The notes under the pieces were generated by a model. It had not been told where the DNA came from. It saw only the letters and a program-made list of their open reading frames with translations, and did not search any database. Both the position numbers and the translations under genes were made by a program. Below, one piece after another: positions 50,495 to 59,514 of a DNA stretch of 64,000 nucleotides. The stretch spans positions 3,495-67,494 of the forward strand of contig NZ_URHZ01000022.1 of assembly GCF_900547735.1 (NCBI RefSeq), in the 5' to 3' direction. The stretch's first letter is position 1, and each line of letters begins with the position of its first letter. Source of the DNA: an uncultured Clostridium sp. GTDB lineage: Bacteria > Bacillota > Clostridia > Lachnospirales > Lachnospiraceae.

Positions 50495-51859
50495 CTATTC
50501 CGATTTTGTAGAATCCAGCTTCAGTACTTCCCTGCCTCTTTCCGGCTCCCCGGTTTCTGCTCCGGTTCCATTGTAATCCGCCTCATAGACCGTTACAGTC
50601 AGATGATAAAGCCTGTTTTCCGCATCCTTCCAGGATACAGGTTCTTTTCCGCCGATATTGGAATAGATTAAAAGTTCCGTGCCTCCCGCCGGTTCTACCG
50701 TAACCTTGTTGTCCGTTTCATTTTCTTCATACTGATCCGGATTTGCCGCTACCATGAAAAATTCAATCTCCTCTTCCAGGGAAGAGCCGATATAAATCCT
50801 GTCAAACCCGGGAAATCCCGACTCTTCGGCCTCCCTGCCGTCTTTGGCCTCCTCCGACGTCCAGGTATATTTTGTCTCATGATCCGGGAGGAAGAGATAA
50901 ACGCGGTTAGCCGGAAGCCCGGTTTTCTCATCCTTAACAACGTTCTTCTTTACCGATGCAAAATTTGCCTCGACGGATTCCTCTGCGCTGTAACTATTTC
51001 CCTCCGTCTCCTTTACCGTGTACACGGCCTGGGCCTGGACCGTCAGGGTTCCGGCTTCGCCGCTGCCGCCATCCGCAGCAGCCGTTTCCTTTACAAACAG
51101 CCACAAATACCGTTTTACATCTTCCTCCGTATATACCGTTTCATCCTCCGAACCGTCTGAATCTTCCGCCGCTCCTTCTCCACTGTCTTCTCCGTCTTCC
51201 TCTTCATCCGGATTTACTTTTAAGAGTAACTGGGAGGTCAGGCTTTTATCATCCTTCATCAGGGCCTGCGGTTCAATCACCACATTCTGGAAACCGCTGA
51301 CATCGGCTATATTGGGCATCTGGTACCGGTTGATGGAATATGATTTCTCTCGGTCTTCGTCCTCCGCCGAATTATACTTCTCATAATCGGCTTCCGCACA
51401 GACAAGATAGGCCGCCTTTCCGGAACCTGACGTATCTCTTCCATATTCCGCAGTCAGCCTGTATCCCTGCCGTGAACCGGATGACGGTGGATTTTCATCG
51501 CCGCCCTCTTCCCCAGCCGGTGTACCGTCGTCTGAGCCGGATTCGTCCTCCAGCCGTTCCACGCGGTAAATCGTATTCCCTATCATGACATTTCCGCCGG
51601 CGCTGTTCCCGCTTCCGTCACCTTCTCCCGGAGTTCCACCGCCTCCGGCCAGAAATGTTTCCAGATTTTCAAACGGATATCCCTTCAGCTCCTCCATCGT
51701 CCGCTTTGCCGCATCCAGCACAAGCTCATCTTTCCTGGCTTTTGTATTCATCCTTCTGCTGATCACAAAAGACTGAAGAAGCACGCCTGCCATGATGGAA
51801 AGGACAGCAAGCGCGATCAACAGTTCAATCAGCGTAAATCCTCCGTTCCTTTTCTTCAT
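50495..51859 (-). CDS. Prepilin-type protein (minor pilin, PilV-like)
   Basis: A 454-residue protein starting MKKRNGG|FTLIELLIALAVLSIMAG, with cleavage after G7 and E5 present. The following helix runs into an ALKSF-like segment (MEELKGYPFENLETFL). The head is long and has acidic and Gly/Ser-rich low-complexity loops. The ATG has AAGGAG ten bases upstream; a GTG start at 51904 would fall within a solo mobile-element end and is unlikely. Confidence 0.85.
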   Translation of the reverse strand: MKKRNGGFTLIELLIALAVLSIMAGVLLQSFVISRRMNTKARKDELVLDAAKRTMEELKGYPFENLETFLAGGGGTPGEGDGSGNSAGGNVMIGNTIYRVERLEDESGSDDGTPAGEEGGDENPPSSGSRQGYRLTAEYGRDTSGSGKAAYLVCAEADYEKYNSAEDEDREKSYSINRYQMPNIADVSGFQNVVIEPQALMKDDKSLTSQLLLKVNPDEEEDGEDSGEGAAEDSDGSEDETVYTEEDVKRYLWLFVKETAAADGGSGEAGTLTVQAQAVYTVKETEGNSYSAEESVEANFASVKKNVVKDEKTGLPANRVYLFLPDHETKYTWTSEEAKDGREAEESGFPGFDRIYIGSSLEEEIEFFMVAANPDQYEENETDNKVTVEPAGGTELLIYSNIGGKEPVSWKDAENRLYHLTVTVYEADYNGTGAETGEPERGREVLKLDSTKSE

Positions 51860-51891
51860 GGCAGCCGTGCTCCTTTCTGTAACCAACTTGG

Positions 51892-51903
51892 CGTTACTGT
51901 TCA
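51892..51903. repeat. Solo end of the GTTACTGTTCAC element
   Basis: An exact 12-base match to the family terminus in the short gap between pilO and the 50495 prepilin. No second end is nearby, so it is a remnant. Confidence 0.5.
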
Positions 51904-51908
51904 CTCCA

Positions 51909-52991
51909 TTACTTCAGAATCTCCACATCGCCGGTTTTGCTCTCAACCGCAAACCTCGGTCTCAAATCATCTTCACCGGCCACGGCAATCCGCATTTTTT
52001 TATCCGTACGGTTCTCAATCTGGACTTTTACCTGGCTCAAATCGGTACCGCCCATTCTTGGGGAACTGAGAACATAGATGTCCAGCGTATCTCCCTCCGG
52101 ATACAGAACGTGAGGACGGCCGTTTTCTCCCAGCGTATAGGTAATGCTGTACGATTCGCCGTTCTCCTCTGCGCGGATTACCAAAGTTTCCTCCTCGTTT
52201 TTGTCTGAAACCACCTTTTCCCTGTCATCCGGCCCGGCAATCACTTTTGCATTCATGTCGGATGCGGATGGGTAAAGCATGATATAACAGTCATAATCTT
52301 TTTTAATCGCCTCTATCTGTTCGACGGTGCCTCCGTCATAAGAAAGGGCCGTTCCGGAGCGGAAGATATTGTCCGTTCCAATGGGAACCGTAATCTTTGG
52401 CTCCTCAAATACTCTGCCTTCCCCGCGGATCGCATACTGGTACATTGTAACAGTTGCATCCACCACGTTGGCTTCAGTATTATATGACGCCGAAATATCA
52501 GAGATTGTATTCTTGTCCTGATAGGAAAATACATAATCGAGAAATTCTTTCCACTGTTTATAATCCAGTTGAACCGGTATCTGCAGTGTGCTCACGGCCA
52601 GAGTATAGGGCGCCATATTTCCCGGGTCCGTTGTCTGGAACTGATAAATGTCTGCGGGATCCGTATAAGACACGGAAACCACCTGTGTGTCGAACCGCTC
52701 TTCCAGGCCGGTTACAAACATAATCTGCTGAACCTGTGAGATATCCGCCGGATATTGGGTCAGCATCAGCTGATATGCTTCATTATAATCTTTTGTGTTC
52801 TGGATGTACTCATCTTTCTTTGCAAGAATCCTCATCCTCTCGTCATATTCCTGCTGAAGTTCCTCTTTTCTGGTTATCACTTCGGCCGTCTTCTTCTCAA
52901 GATTCTTAGCCCCGAAAAACCAGGACACGGCAACTATGCCAAGTGATAATGCGAGGAAAATCAGTTCTTTGTCCCGTGATGTCATTTTCAT
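51909..52991 (-). CDS. pilO: Type IV pilus inner-membrane protein PilO-like
   Basis: A 360-residue protein with one N-terminal helix (about residues 9-26) and a coiled-coil stretch (KNLEKKTAEVITRKEELQQEYDERMRILAKK). A ferredoxin-like domain follows, as in PilO, then an extra C-terminal region of about 130 residues. PilO partners PilN in aligning the pilus machine. Its start overlaps the pilMN stop by four bases. Confidence 0.82.
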   Translation of the reverse strand: MKMTSRDKELIFLALSLGIVAVSWFFGAKNLEKKTAEVITRKEELQQEYDERMRILAKKDEYIQNTKDYNEAYQLMLTQYPADISQVQQIMFVTGLEERFDTQVVSVSYTDPADIYQFQTTDPGNMAPYTLAVSTLQIPVQLDYKQWKEFLDYVFSYQDKNTISDISASYNTEANVVDATVTMYQYAIRGEGRVFEEPKITVPIGTDNIFRSGTALSYDGGTVEQIEAIKKDYDCYIMLYPSASDMNAKVIAGPDDREKVVSDKNEEETLVIRAEENGESYSITYTLGENGRPHVLYPEGDTLDIYVLSSPRMGGTDLSQVKVQIENRTDKKMRIAVAGEDDLRPRFAVESKTGDVEILK

Positions 52992-55252
52992 GATGCTGTC
53001 ACCCCGCTTTCATTTCCCTCCGCAGCGACTGCGCCTTCCGGAACAGGTGCGGAATCTGCCGCTGGAACGGCTGCTTCCGGCGTTGTATTTGATACCATCC
53101 CATCCGGGATGTTAGCCTCTGCTTCGGGAACCGGCTGGGCGGCAGCTTCCGCTGCAGGCATGATTCCCGCATTTGCCGTTATCACGGCTACTTCCGCCTC
53201 TGCCGGAGGCGTCTGCGGCTGAATCGGGGGCGTCTGCGGCTGTATCGGAGGCGTCTGCGGCTGTGTCTGTACCGGAGCTTCTGTCAGCGGCACGGCAGGC
53301 GCCTGCGGCTGGACTGATGCGGTATTGATCTGTTCCGCCGCAGGAGCAGCGGTATTTTCCTGTTTCAAAGCGGGCGCGGCCTCCGGTACGGCTGCTTCTC
53401 CGGCAGCGGCTCCGTCTTTACGGGCTAAACGTTCCTGTCCGTCAATTTGCGCATCGGCGCCTGAAGTGTTTTTCTCCCCAGCTCCGATGGTTTCACCGCC
53501 GTCACCTTCCGTATCTCCATTTTCCGTCTTATCGCTGTCCATGAGCCCTTCGGGATCCCAGATATCGCTGTATTCCTCCGGCATCAGATTCCCCAGAGCT
53601 TCCGCCCTGGTTCCCGGATTCAGCAGGGAATCCTGGTTAACCAGAATACAGGTCAGGGAGAAGGCAACGGTTTCCTTATCTCCCTCAAATACACTGGAAA
53701 GTGCGCTGACTTTTACTTCGGATACATTGGCAATCATATTAAGCTGCTGGATCAGCCTGGCTACCGTCTTCTTTCCCTCCGCCAGTGCGGAAAAGCTCAC
53801 CTGTCCCTCACTGCAGCTAAAACTCTGGATGGAAATATTGCTCGGCCGGAGCTGTTCGAATATGGTAATAAAATCGGAAAGACTTTCGTTATCCGTTCTT
53901 ACCATCGCCTGAATCTGTCCGACATCACCATAGCGTGACTGCGCCTGTTTATAGTTTTCCAGGATTGGTTTTACATCCTCCACGGTCAGCAGCCGATTCT
54001 GTAGATCGATGGTTTCCATCGCCTCACTAAAGAAATCAACAGCCGGTATTGTAATAATAATCACAGATAAAAACAGCGCCAGAAGAATCATGATGCGGTA
54101 GGCCTTTGCCTCCACCTTTCTCCTGATATCCTGTTCAAGCTGTTTGGGAATCATATTCACCGGATCGATCACTGCTCCGATGTTATCCATGTACCTCAGG
54201 ACTTCTTTCATGGAAAGCCCGGAACTTTCCCTCACCGTTACCTGTTTTAATGCCGTAATCATTTCCACTGGCAGATGAAGCTGGTTCTCAAAGAGGCTGT
54301 CCAGTCCTCCGATATGGGAACCGTCGCCGATAATGTAGATAAGCTCCAGCGGCTGATCCACATTGCGCCCCGTATAGTATTCAATGACTCTCTTTATGTT
54401 GCTGACCAGATAATAGAGATTGTCGGTCAGTTCATCGCCGTCGTCAAAGTTATTATGAATGAGATGTCTGCGTTCCAGAATCTCCTGCGCATCCTCTTCG
54501 CTGCAGTTTTTCTTTTCCATCACCGCCTGTAGCAGTGTAATACTTCCAAAATCCACATGGCGCTGAAGGACCATAACCGTATCGTTATAGATAGTAAGAA
54601 CGGTGTGTTCTTCGTCAAGCTGAATGACGAGACACGGCTCATCGCCAATCTGGTTGGAAGTGAGCTGGAATACGCTGTTGCCGATATAATCAAGGGATAT
54701 CAGTTTCAGATGTGCCAGTTTGGCCGCATCATAATAAGACTGCACCATATCGTTCGGCGCGGCCACAAGCATCAGGCGGAGTTTGGACTTTTTCTTTTTA
54801 CCGGTCCGCTTTTTCTTCTTTTTCGGTTTCTTTTTCCCGGGTTCTTCTCCGTCTTCCTCCTCGGATTCCGGCTCCTCTTCCACTACCCTGGAGATTGTAA
54901 AATAGGACAGGACATAATCTGTCAGTTCCACCGGGAAATACTCCGGTGCATTGACCCTGAGGGCAGTCTTCAGTTTTTCTTCGTTCATTTCAGGCAGAAT
55001 TACTTCTCTGCTCATGATACGATCAGAAGGAAGAGAGAACACTACTTTCTTTGTCTTAATATTGGCATATTTCAGTGTACTGTTCAGGTACTCTCCAAAG
55101 CCCCGGACATCCACTATGATTCCGCCCGACACCAGACTTTCCGGCACTTCCTTTGTCAGAAGCCTGTAAACCGTTACACCGCGCCTGCCTTCGGACAATT
55201 CCGCAATTCTTATGTGGTTGTCATTCAATACAATTGATAACAGCTTACCCAT
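52988..55252 (-). CDS. PilM-PilN fusion protein of the type IV pilus
   Basis: A 754-residue protein. Residues 1 to about 370 form an actin-like PilM domain (VVFSLPSDRIMSREVILP, APEYFPVELTDYVLSY). It is interrupted at about 121-155 by an acidic then Lys-rich insert (GKKKPKKKKKRTGKKKKSK). A membrane helix at about 383-405 and a PilN domain to about 575 follow. The last 180 residues are Pro/Ala/Gln-rich with a tandem PPIQPQT repeat. In most systems PilM and PilN are separate; here one chain crosses the membrane. Order pilMN-pilO is conserved. Confidence 0.85.
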   Translation of the reverse strand: MGKLLSIVLNDNHIRIAELSEGRRGVTVYRLLTKEVPESLVSGGIIVDVRGFGEYLNSTLKYANIKTKKVVFSLPSDRIMSREVILPEMNEEKLKTALRVNAPEYFPVELTDYVLSYFTISRVVEEEPESEEEDGEEPGKKKPKKKKKRTGKKKKSKLRLMLVAAPNDMVQSYYDAAKLAHLKLISLDYIGNSVFQLTSNQIGDEPCLVIQLDEEHTVLTIYNDTVMVLQRHVDFGSITLLQAVMEKKNCSEEDAQEILERRHLIHNNFDDGDELTDNLYYLVSNIKRVIEYYTGRNVDQPLELIYIIGDGSHIGGLDSLFENQLHLPVEMITALKQVTVRESSGLSMKEVLRYMDNIGAVIDPVNMIPKQLEQDIRRKVEAKAYRIMILLALFLSVIIITIPAVDFFSEAMETIDLQNRLLTVEDVKPILENYKQAQSRYGDVGQIQAMVRTDNESLSDFITIFEQLRPSNISIQSFSCSEGQVSFSALAEGKKTVARLIQQLNMIANVSEVKVSALSSVFEGDKETVAFSLTCILVNQDSLLNPGTRAEALGNLMPEEYSDIWDPEGLMDSDKTENGDTEGDGGETIGAGEKNTSGADAQIDGQERLARKDGAAAGEAAVPEAAPALKQENTAAPAAEQINTASVQPQAPAVPLTEAPVQTQPQTPPIQPQTPPIQPQTPPAEAEVAVITANAGIMPAAEAAAQPVPEAEANIPDGMVSNTTPEAAVPAADSAPVPEGAVAAEGNESGVTAS
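53208..53270. repeat. 21-bp tandem repeat, three copies
   Basis: The core GGCGTCTGCGGCTG recurs at 53208, 53229 and 53250, encoding repeated PPIQPQT in the external tail of the PilM-PilN fusion. Slippage here would change tail length in whole 7-residue steps. Confidence 0.8.
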
Positions 55253-55356
55253 AAATGATCCTTTCCATTTGTTTTGCTGTCCCTGCGCGATGAAAAAAAC
55301 AGGTCAAACGGTGAAAATGATACTGATCCGATTGATGCTTTTCTGATCTTTCACCG

Positions 55357-56121
55357 TCAATTTATGAACTGCCCGATATACCACCGGATTAGTTCCTGCC
55401 CCCACATCATGGAAAACCAGATTCCCATGGACAAATAGGGGCCAAATGCCAGCATGCGTTCTTTCCCCTGTATCTTCATCAAAGCCAGATGAATCACAGA
55501 ACCCAGGATACAGCCGCATGCAAAAGCCAGGATGACATTCTGCCACCCCAGCAGAAGACCGGCCGCCGCCATCAGCTTCACATCACCGCCTCCCATGGCC
55601 CTGCCCCTGCTCAGGAGCAGAATCAAAAGGAGCAGTCCGCTGACGCAGACGAACCCTATCCCATATGTAAGCCAGTCCTGCCGGTTAAACCAGAGGTTCA
55701 CCAGACCGGCAATTCCAATCACAATATTGCATCCCATCGGTATTTCAAAGGTGCGCCAGTCTATGACGCTTAATACCAGCAGGGATGAGGCGGCGATACA
55801 GTAGCAGAGTCCCGTTACTGTAAGACCGTTTTTATAAATCAATCCAACCCATAGCAGGCCGTTGGCCAGTTCTATGAGGGGATATTGAACCGATATTTTC
55901 TCTCCGCATTTCCTGCACCGTCCACGCAGGAACAGCCAACTGAATATGGGGATTAAATCGTACCATGCCAGTTTGTAACCGCAGTTCATGCAGTGGGAAT
56001 TGGTGTGGACGACGTCCTCACCTTTGGGGATGCGGTAGATGCAGACGTTGAGGAAACTGCCGATGGTGATGGCAAAGAGGAAAGCAAAAATAAATGTCAA
56101 ACAATATTTTTCTAAGATCAT
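55357..56121 (-). CDS. pilD: Prepilin peptidase (A24 family, PilD)
   Basis: A 254-residue membrane aspartyl peptidase that cleaves and methylates prepilins. The N-terminal methylase-linked zinc site is C44-x2-C47 and C69-x2-C72. The catalytic aspartates are D121 (SVIDWRTFEIPM) and D180 (GGGDVKLMAA). About seven further helices are visible. The ribosome binding site is weak, so expression may be low or depend on upstream translation. It lies between the pilin and pilMN genes. Confidence 0.93.
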   Translation of the reverse strand: MILEKYCLTFIFAFLFAITIGSFLNVCIYRIPKGEDVVHTNSHCMNCGYKLAWYDLIPIFSWLFLRGRCRKCGEKISVQYPLIELANGLLWVGLIYKNGLTVTGLCYCIAASSLLVLSVIDWRTFEIPMGCNIVIGIAGLVNLWFNRQDWLTYGIGFVCVSGLLLLILLLSRGRAMGGGDVKLMAAAGLLLGWQNVILAFACGCILGSVIHLALMKIQGKERMLAFGPYLSMGIWFSMMWGQELIRWYIGQFIN

Positions 56122-56263
56122 GGTGTCTATTTCAACTCATATGCTTTCTTTTTTATTGCATACACTTAGAATCAAGGTACGAGGTTTATTTTTCCCATCC
56201 CCCATTCTTCTTCACTTTATATAGCATTCAAAAAATAAGTCATATCCACATTGTTCATTCGCA

Positions 56264-56321
56264 GATTTAATGTAAAGGACTAGAAAAATAGAACGATTTT
56301 TCCATTCCTTTACATTAAATC
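56264..56321. other. Long perfect hairpin between the pilin and prepilin-peptidase genes
   Basis: Outer arms GATTTAATGTAAAGGA and TCCTTTACATTAAATC (16 bases each, perfect) and inner arms GAAAAAT/ATTTTTC fold into one extended stem-loop. It lies in the 297-base gap 56122-56418 beside a second hairpin at 56339. On the minus strand there is no T-run right after it. It may protect the pilin message or reduce flow into pilD. Confidence 0.7.
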
Positions 56322-56338
56322 TTTTACTACTCTAGAAA

Positions 56339-56371
56339 GGAATTGCATGTATAAAAATCACATGCAATTCC
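56339..56371 (-). terminator. Hairpin just past the pilin stop, weak terminator
   Basis: GGAATTGCATGT and ACATGCAATTCC form a perfect 12-bp stem with a 9-base loop. On the minus strand only TTTCT follows, so it is probably a leaky terminator that leaves most transcripts as pilin-only messages. Confidence 0.6.
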
Positions 56372-56418
56372 CCCAATATTATCTTCCCGAAAGTAAGTAC
56401 ATTACTACCACTACATTC

Positions 56419-56958
56419 TTAATCGGCCTTGTTCACTGTATCTACTGCTAAGGTAGCACCTATTGTTTCCAAGCCTTCAATTCTCTTTTGATCAGACGTA
56501 CTACCACAATAAACCATTACCTCATATCCACCGACTGTAAAAACACTATTGTCTCCAACAGTTACTTCTTCACCACCAGTATATTGTATAGCAAAACACA
56601 TAACGCCTGTACCTGCTAACTTAGACTTCAGGTCAAGATCTAATTTTCCAAGAAGACTATCAAGTTCGACCCCTAGTGGTGTCTTGGTTGATTCCCCAAT
56701 AAATTGACTTACAGTAAAGAGGTGTACCGTTTCATCATTGACTTGTGTTACCATATAATCATATGCATCTTCATTTGCTAAAGCAGCCTGCAATGATGAA
56801 TATACAGTATCCATAGCCTGCACGTCCTTCGCTTCTCTCGACTTCTCAATATACTTCATAAACTGTGGTGCCAACATACCTGTCAGGATGATCAGAATCG
56901 CGATCGCAATGATCAGCTCGATCAACGAGAAACCTTTGTTATTCTTTTTCTTGTTCAT
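56419..56958 (-). CDS. pilA: Major type IV pilin
   Basis: A 179-residue pilin. Leader MNKKKNNKG is cut before FSLIELIIAIAILIILTGMLAPQ; E5 of the mature protein is present. The helix continues into KYIEKSREAKDVQAMDTVYSSLQAAL, then a small head. AAGGAG supports the start. GC content is visibly lower than in flanking genes (about one third in sampled stretches). The short head and hairpins after the gene suggest this is the major subunit. It is located between pilC and pilD. Confidence 0.9.
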   Translation of the reverse strand: MNKKKNNKGFSLIELIIAIAILIILTGMLAPQFMKYIEKSREAKDVQAMDTVYSSLQAALANEDAYDYMVTQVNDETVHLFTVSQFIGESTKTPLGVELDSLLGKLDLDLKSKLAGTGVMCFAIQYTGGEEVTVGDNSVFTVGGYEVMVYCGSTSDQKRIEGLETIGATLAVDTVNKAD

Positions 56959-57223
56959 ACCAATTTCTCCTTCTTTCTCTAAGAATTTTTCTTAAACCTT
57001 TAATTTATATGTAACTGCGTCATGTCGGGCCCACGGCGCCAGTTAGATATCCCTTACCATTTTCATTATACACCATTCGACATCGTTTGCGTCAAATGAT
57101 TTGCACTGTTTATAAATAATATACGTAAGACATTTTAACAAAACCACTGCCTTTTCATATTCATGCTCCGGATTTTTCAAGGCCGGTGAAAACCAGAGAA
57201 AATTCCCTCCAGCCATCCCAGCC

Positions 57224-58441
57224 CTACAAATTATCCACACTGCTGTACATAGTAAGCATCGGTGTAAATACGGCTGCAATAATGGCAATTACAATAAAAG
57301 CCATAAACACAATAACAAGCGGTTCCAATGCGGCCGCCGCCTGCTCGGTTGCGGCTGTTACCTCTTCCTCATAATACTCCGCCACCTTGTCGAGCATATT
57401 GTCAAGGCCGCCTGTTTCCTCGCCGATTCCCACCATGTGATATACCATAGAAGGAAAGACACCGCTCTCGCGCAGAGGCACCGAGAGCTGAATTCCGCGG
57501 GCCACCTGTTCTCTGGCATCGCTGACCGCCAGGCGGTATACGGTATTGTCCATTGTTTTCGCCGTGATTTCCAGGGCGTCGATGATTGGCACGCCTGCAC
57601 CGAGTAAGGTGCTCAGGTTTCTGGAAAATTGGGCGCAGGCCGTTTTCTTTTTCAGCTTTCCGACCAGCGGGATTCTGAGCACCAGATTAGAGTAGACATA
57701 ATCGCCGCTCTCCGTGCCTCCGTATGCCCTCAGTCCCATGACCACGGCAAAAACGCCTATAATTATTAGATACCAGTAACTGGTCACAAAATCACTCATT
57801 CCCATAACCGCCCTTGTAATCGCAGGCAGCTCGGCATCCATATCCGCAAACATCGCGGAGTACATTGGAACGATATAGACCAGCATGACGATAATGACAA
57901 TCAGCGCCACTACCGACAGAATAATCGGGTAAATCATTGCTTTTTTAATGATATTGTTGAGTTTTGCCGTCTTCTCATAGTGGGAGGCCATCCTCTCAAA
58001 GGACAGGGACAGCTTTCCCGCTTCCTCTCCGGCCTGAACCAGGTTGACGAACATCGGAGGAAATACTTTTTCGTGATGCCGCATGCTCCCGGCCAGTGTG
58101 TCTCCCTTTTCCACGGAGGCTCTGGTCTCACGGATTGCTTCTTTGAGCAGTTTGTTGACCGTCTGCTCCTCCAGCATCTCCATCGCACGCACAATGCTGA
58201 TGCCGGATTCGGTCAGTGTGACAAACTGGCGGCAGAAAATACTCATATCCCTGGGTTTTACACCCGGATTTAAAAACGGCAGTTCAAACTCTTTATCCCA
58301 GATGCTGGGAGGATCAATGGAAATAACGGTGTTTCCGTCGTTCTTTAAGACCGCCATTGCGTGGGGCCTGTCGGACGCCGTGATATTTCCTCTCTTTTCC
58401 TTCCCTGCCGGGGTAATAACGTGATAACGGTAATTCGCCAT
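57224..58441 (-). CDS. pilC: Type IV pilus platform protein PilC (T2SS F family)
   Basis: A 405-residue inner-membrane protein with two T2SSF domains (about residues 70-195 and 270-395). Typical motifs are FCRQFVTLTESGISIVRAMEMLEEQ and FSRNLSTLLGAGVPIIDALEI, with GEEAGKLS and GEETGGLD after each. Three transmembrane segments are present. It is the platform on which PilB and PilT work. Follows pilT by 11 bases. Confidence 0.94.
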   Translation of the reverse strand: MANYRYHVITPAGKEKRGNITASDRPHAMAVLKNDGNTVISIDPPSIWDKEFELPFLNPGVKPRDMSIFCRQFVTLTESGISIVRAMEMLEEQTVNKLLKEAIRETRASVEKGDTLAGSMRHHEKVFPPMFVNLVQAGEEAGKLSLSFERMASHYEKTAKLNNIIKKAMIYPIILSVVALIVIIVMLVYIVPMYSAMFADMDAELPAITRAVMGMSDFVTSYWYLIIIGVFAVVMGLRAYGGTESGDYVYSNLVLRIPLVGKLKKKTACAQFSRNLSTLLGAGVPIIDALEITAKTMDNTVYRLAVSDAREQVARGIQLSVPLRESGVFPSMVYHMVGIGEETGGLDNMLDKVAEYYEEEVTAATEQAAAALEPLVIVFMAFIVIAIIAAVFTPMLTMYSSVDNL

Positions 58442-58452
58442 TCAGCGCCTCC

Positions 58453-59511
58453 TTAGTATAACAGGCGTTTTTCCATTGACGCCGGATCCACCGCGTAATC
58501 GACCAGCATCTTGCGGCTGATGATACCGGCGCGGTATTTCTCCAGGAGAGCGTCGTCCATCGTGATCATGCCGGACTTGCGGTTTGTCTGGATGATGCTT
58601 GGAATCTGATACGTCTTACCATCCCGGATCAGGCTCCTGACCGCCGTATTCACATGCATAACTTCGAATACACCGGTTCTGCCGCTTCCGTCCGATTTTG
58701 GCAGCAGTCTCTGGGAAATAACGGCCTCCATAACCATGGAGAGCTGTACCCTTATCTGGTCCTTCTGCTCGGCAGGGAACACGTCGATAATTCGGTCTAT
58801 CGTCGATGCCGCGCCGATGGTATGCAGGGTGGAGAAAACGAGATGGCCCGTCTCAGCGGCCGTAATAGCCGTGCTGATAGTCTCCAGATCCCTCATCTTT
58901 CCTACCAGGATTACGTCCGGATCCTCCCTGAGGGCCGCGCGCAGCGCCGCCGCATAACTTCTTGTATCCAGGCCGATCTCCCTCTGGTTCACCAGTGATT
59001 TACTGTGGCGGTACAGATACTCGATCGGATCTTCCAATGTGATAATATGGTTTCTTCTTGTCTCGTTGATCCGTTGGATAATTGAGGCCAGGGTCGTGGA
59101 TTTTCCGCTTCCCGTGGGGCCTGTTACGAGAACCAGCCCGCTGTTTTTCTGGTACAGATCAATGACGGACTGCGGAAGTCCCAGTGACTCCGGGGACGGA
59201 ACCTCGGTACTCACGAGACGGAATGCGGCCGCCGTGGTGCCTCTCTGGCGGAACGCATTGACACGGAAACGTCCGAGTGCCGGGATTCCAAAGGAGAAAT
59301 CCACCTCTCCCTTTTCTTCAAATATATTCTTCTGCCTCTCCCCCATGATACTCTCGACAAGGGCCTGTGTGTCGTTTCCCATCAGTCTGGGATAACCCTC
59401 CATCGCAATCAGGGCGCCGTTGACGCGGACCTGGGGAGGCACTCCTACCGTTATGTGAAGATCCGAAGCTTCCAGCTTCTTCGCCTCTCCTAAAAGTTCA
59501 GTCAAATCCAT
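58453..59511 (-). CDS. pilT: Type IV pilus retraction ATPase PilT
   Basis: A 352-residue hexameric ATPase that powers pilus retraction and twitching. Walker A GPTGSGKST is at residues 131-139, with the Asp box ITLEDPIEY, Walker B DVILVGKMRDLETI (the usual GEMRD Glu appears as GKMRD) and the His box TGHLVFSTLHT. The Glu-to-Lys change at GEMRD is worth noting, as that Glu helps hydrolysis in related ATPases. It lies three bases after pilB. Confidence 0.92.
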   Translation of the reverse strand: MDLTELLGEAKKLEASDLHITVGVPPQVRVNGALIAMEGYPRLMGNDTQALVESIMGERQKNIFEEKGEVDFSFGIPALGRFRVNAFRQRGTTAAAFRLVSTEVPSPESLGLPQSVIDLYQKNSGLVLVTGPTGSGKSTTLASIIQRINETRRNHIITLEDPIEYLYRHSKSLVNQREIGLDTRSYAAALRAALREDPDVILVGKMRDLETISTAITAAETGHLVFSTLHTIGAASTIDRIIDVFPAEQKDQIRVQLSMVMEAVISQRLLPKSDGSGRTGVFEVMHVNTAVRSLIRDGKTYQIPSIIQTNRKSGMITMDDALLEKYRAGIISRKMLVDYAVDPASMEKRLLY

Positions 59512-59514
59512 CGG

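Noticed and set aside
57040..57135. c-di-GMP riboswitch upstream of the pilin gene
   Set aside because: GACGCAAA on the minus strand recalls the GEMM core, but the first stem-loop that should lie between GCAAA and GACGCAAA is missing, and a TATAAT box occupies the region.
57231..57239. Another DnaA box, TTATCCACA
   Set aside because: A single site inside the end of the pilC coding sequence, with no neighbours; likely chance.
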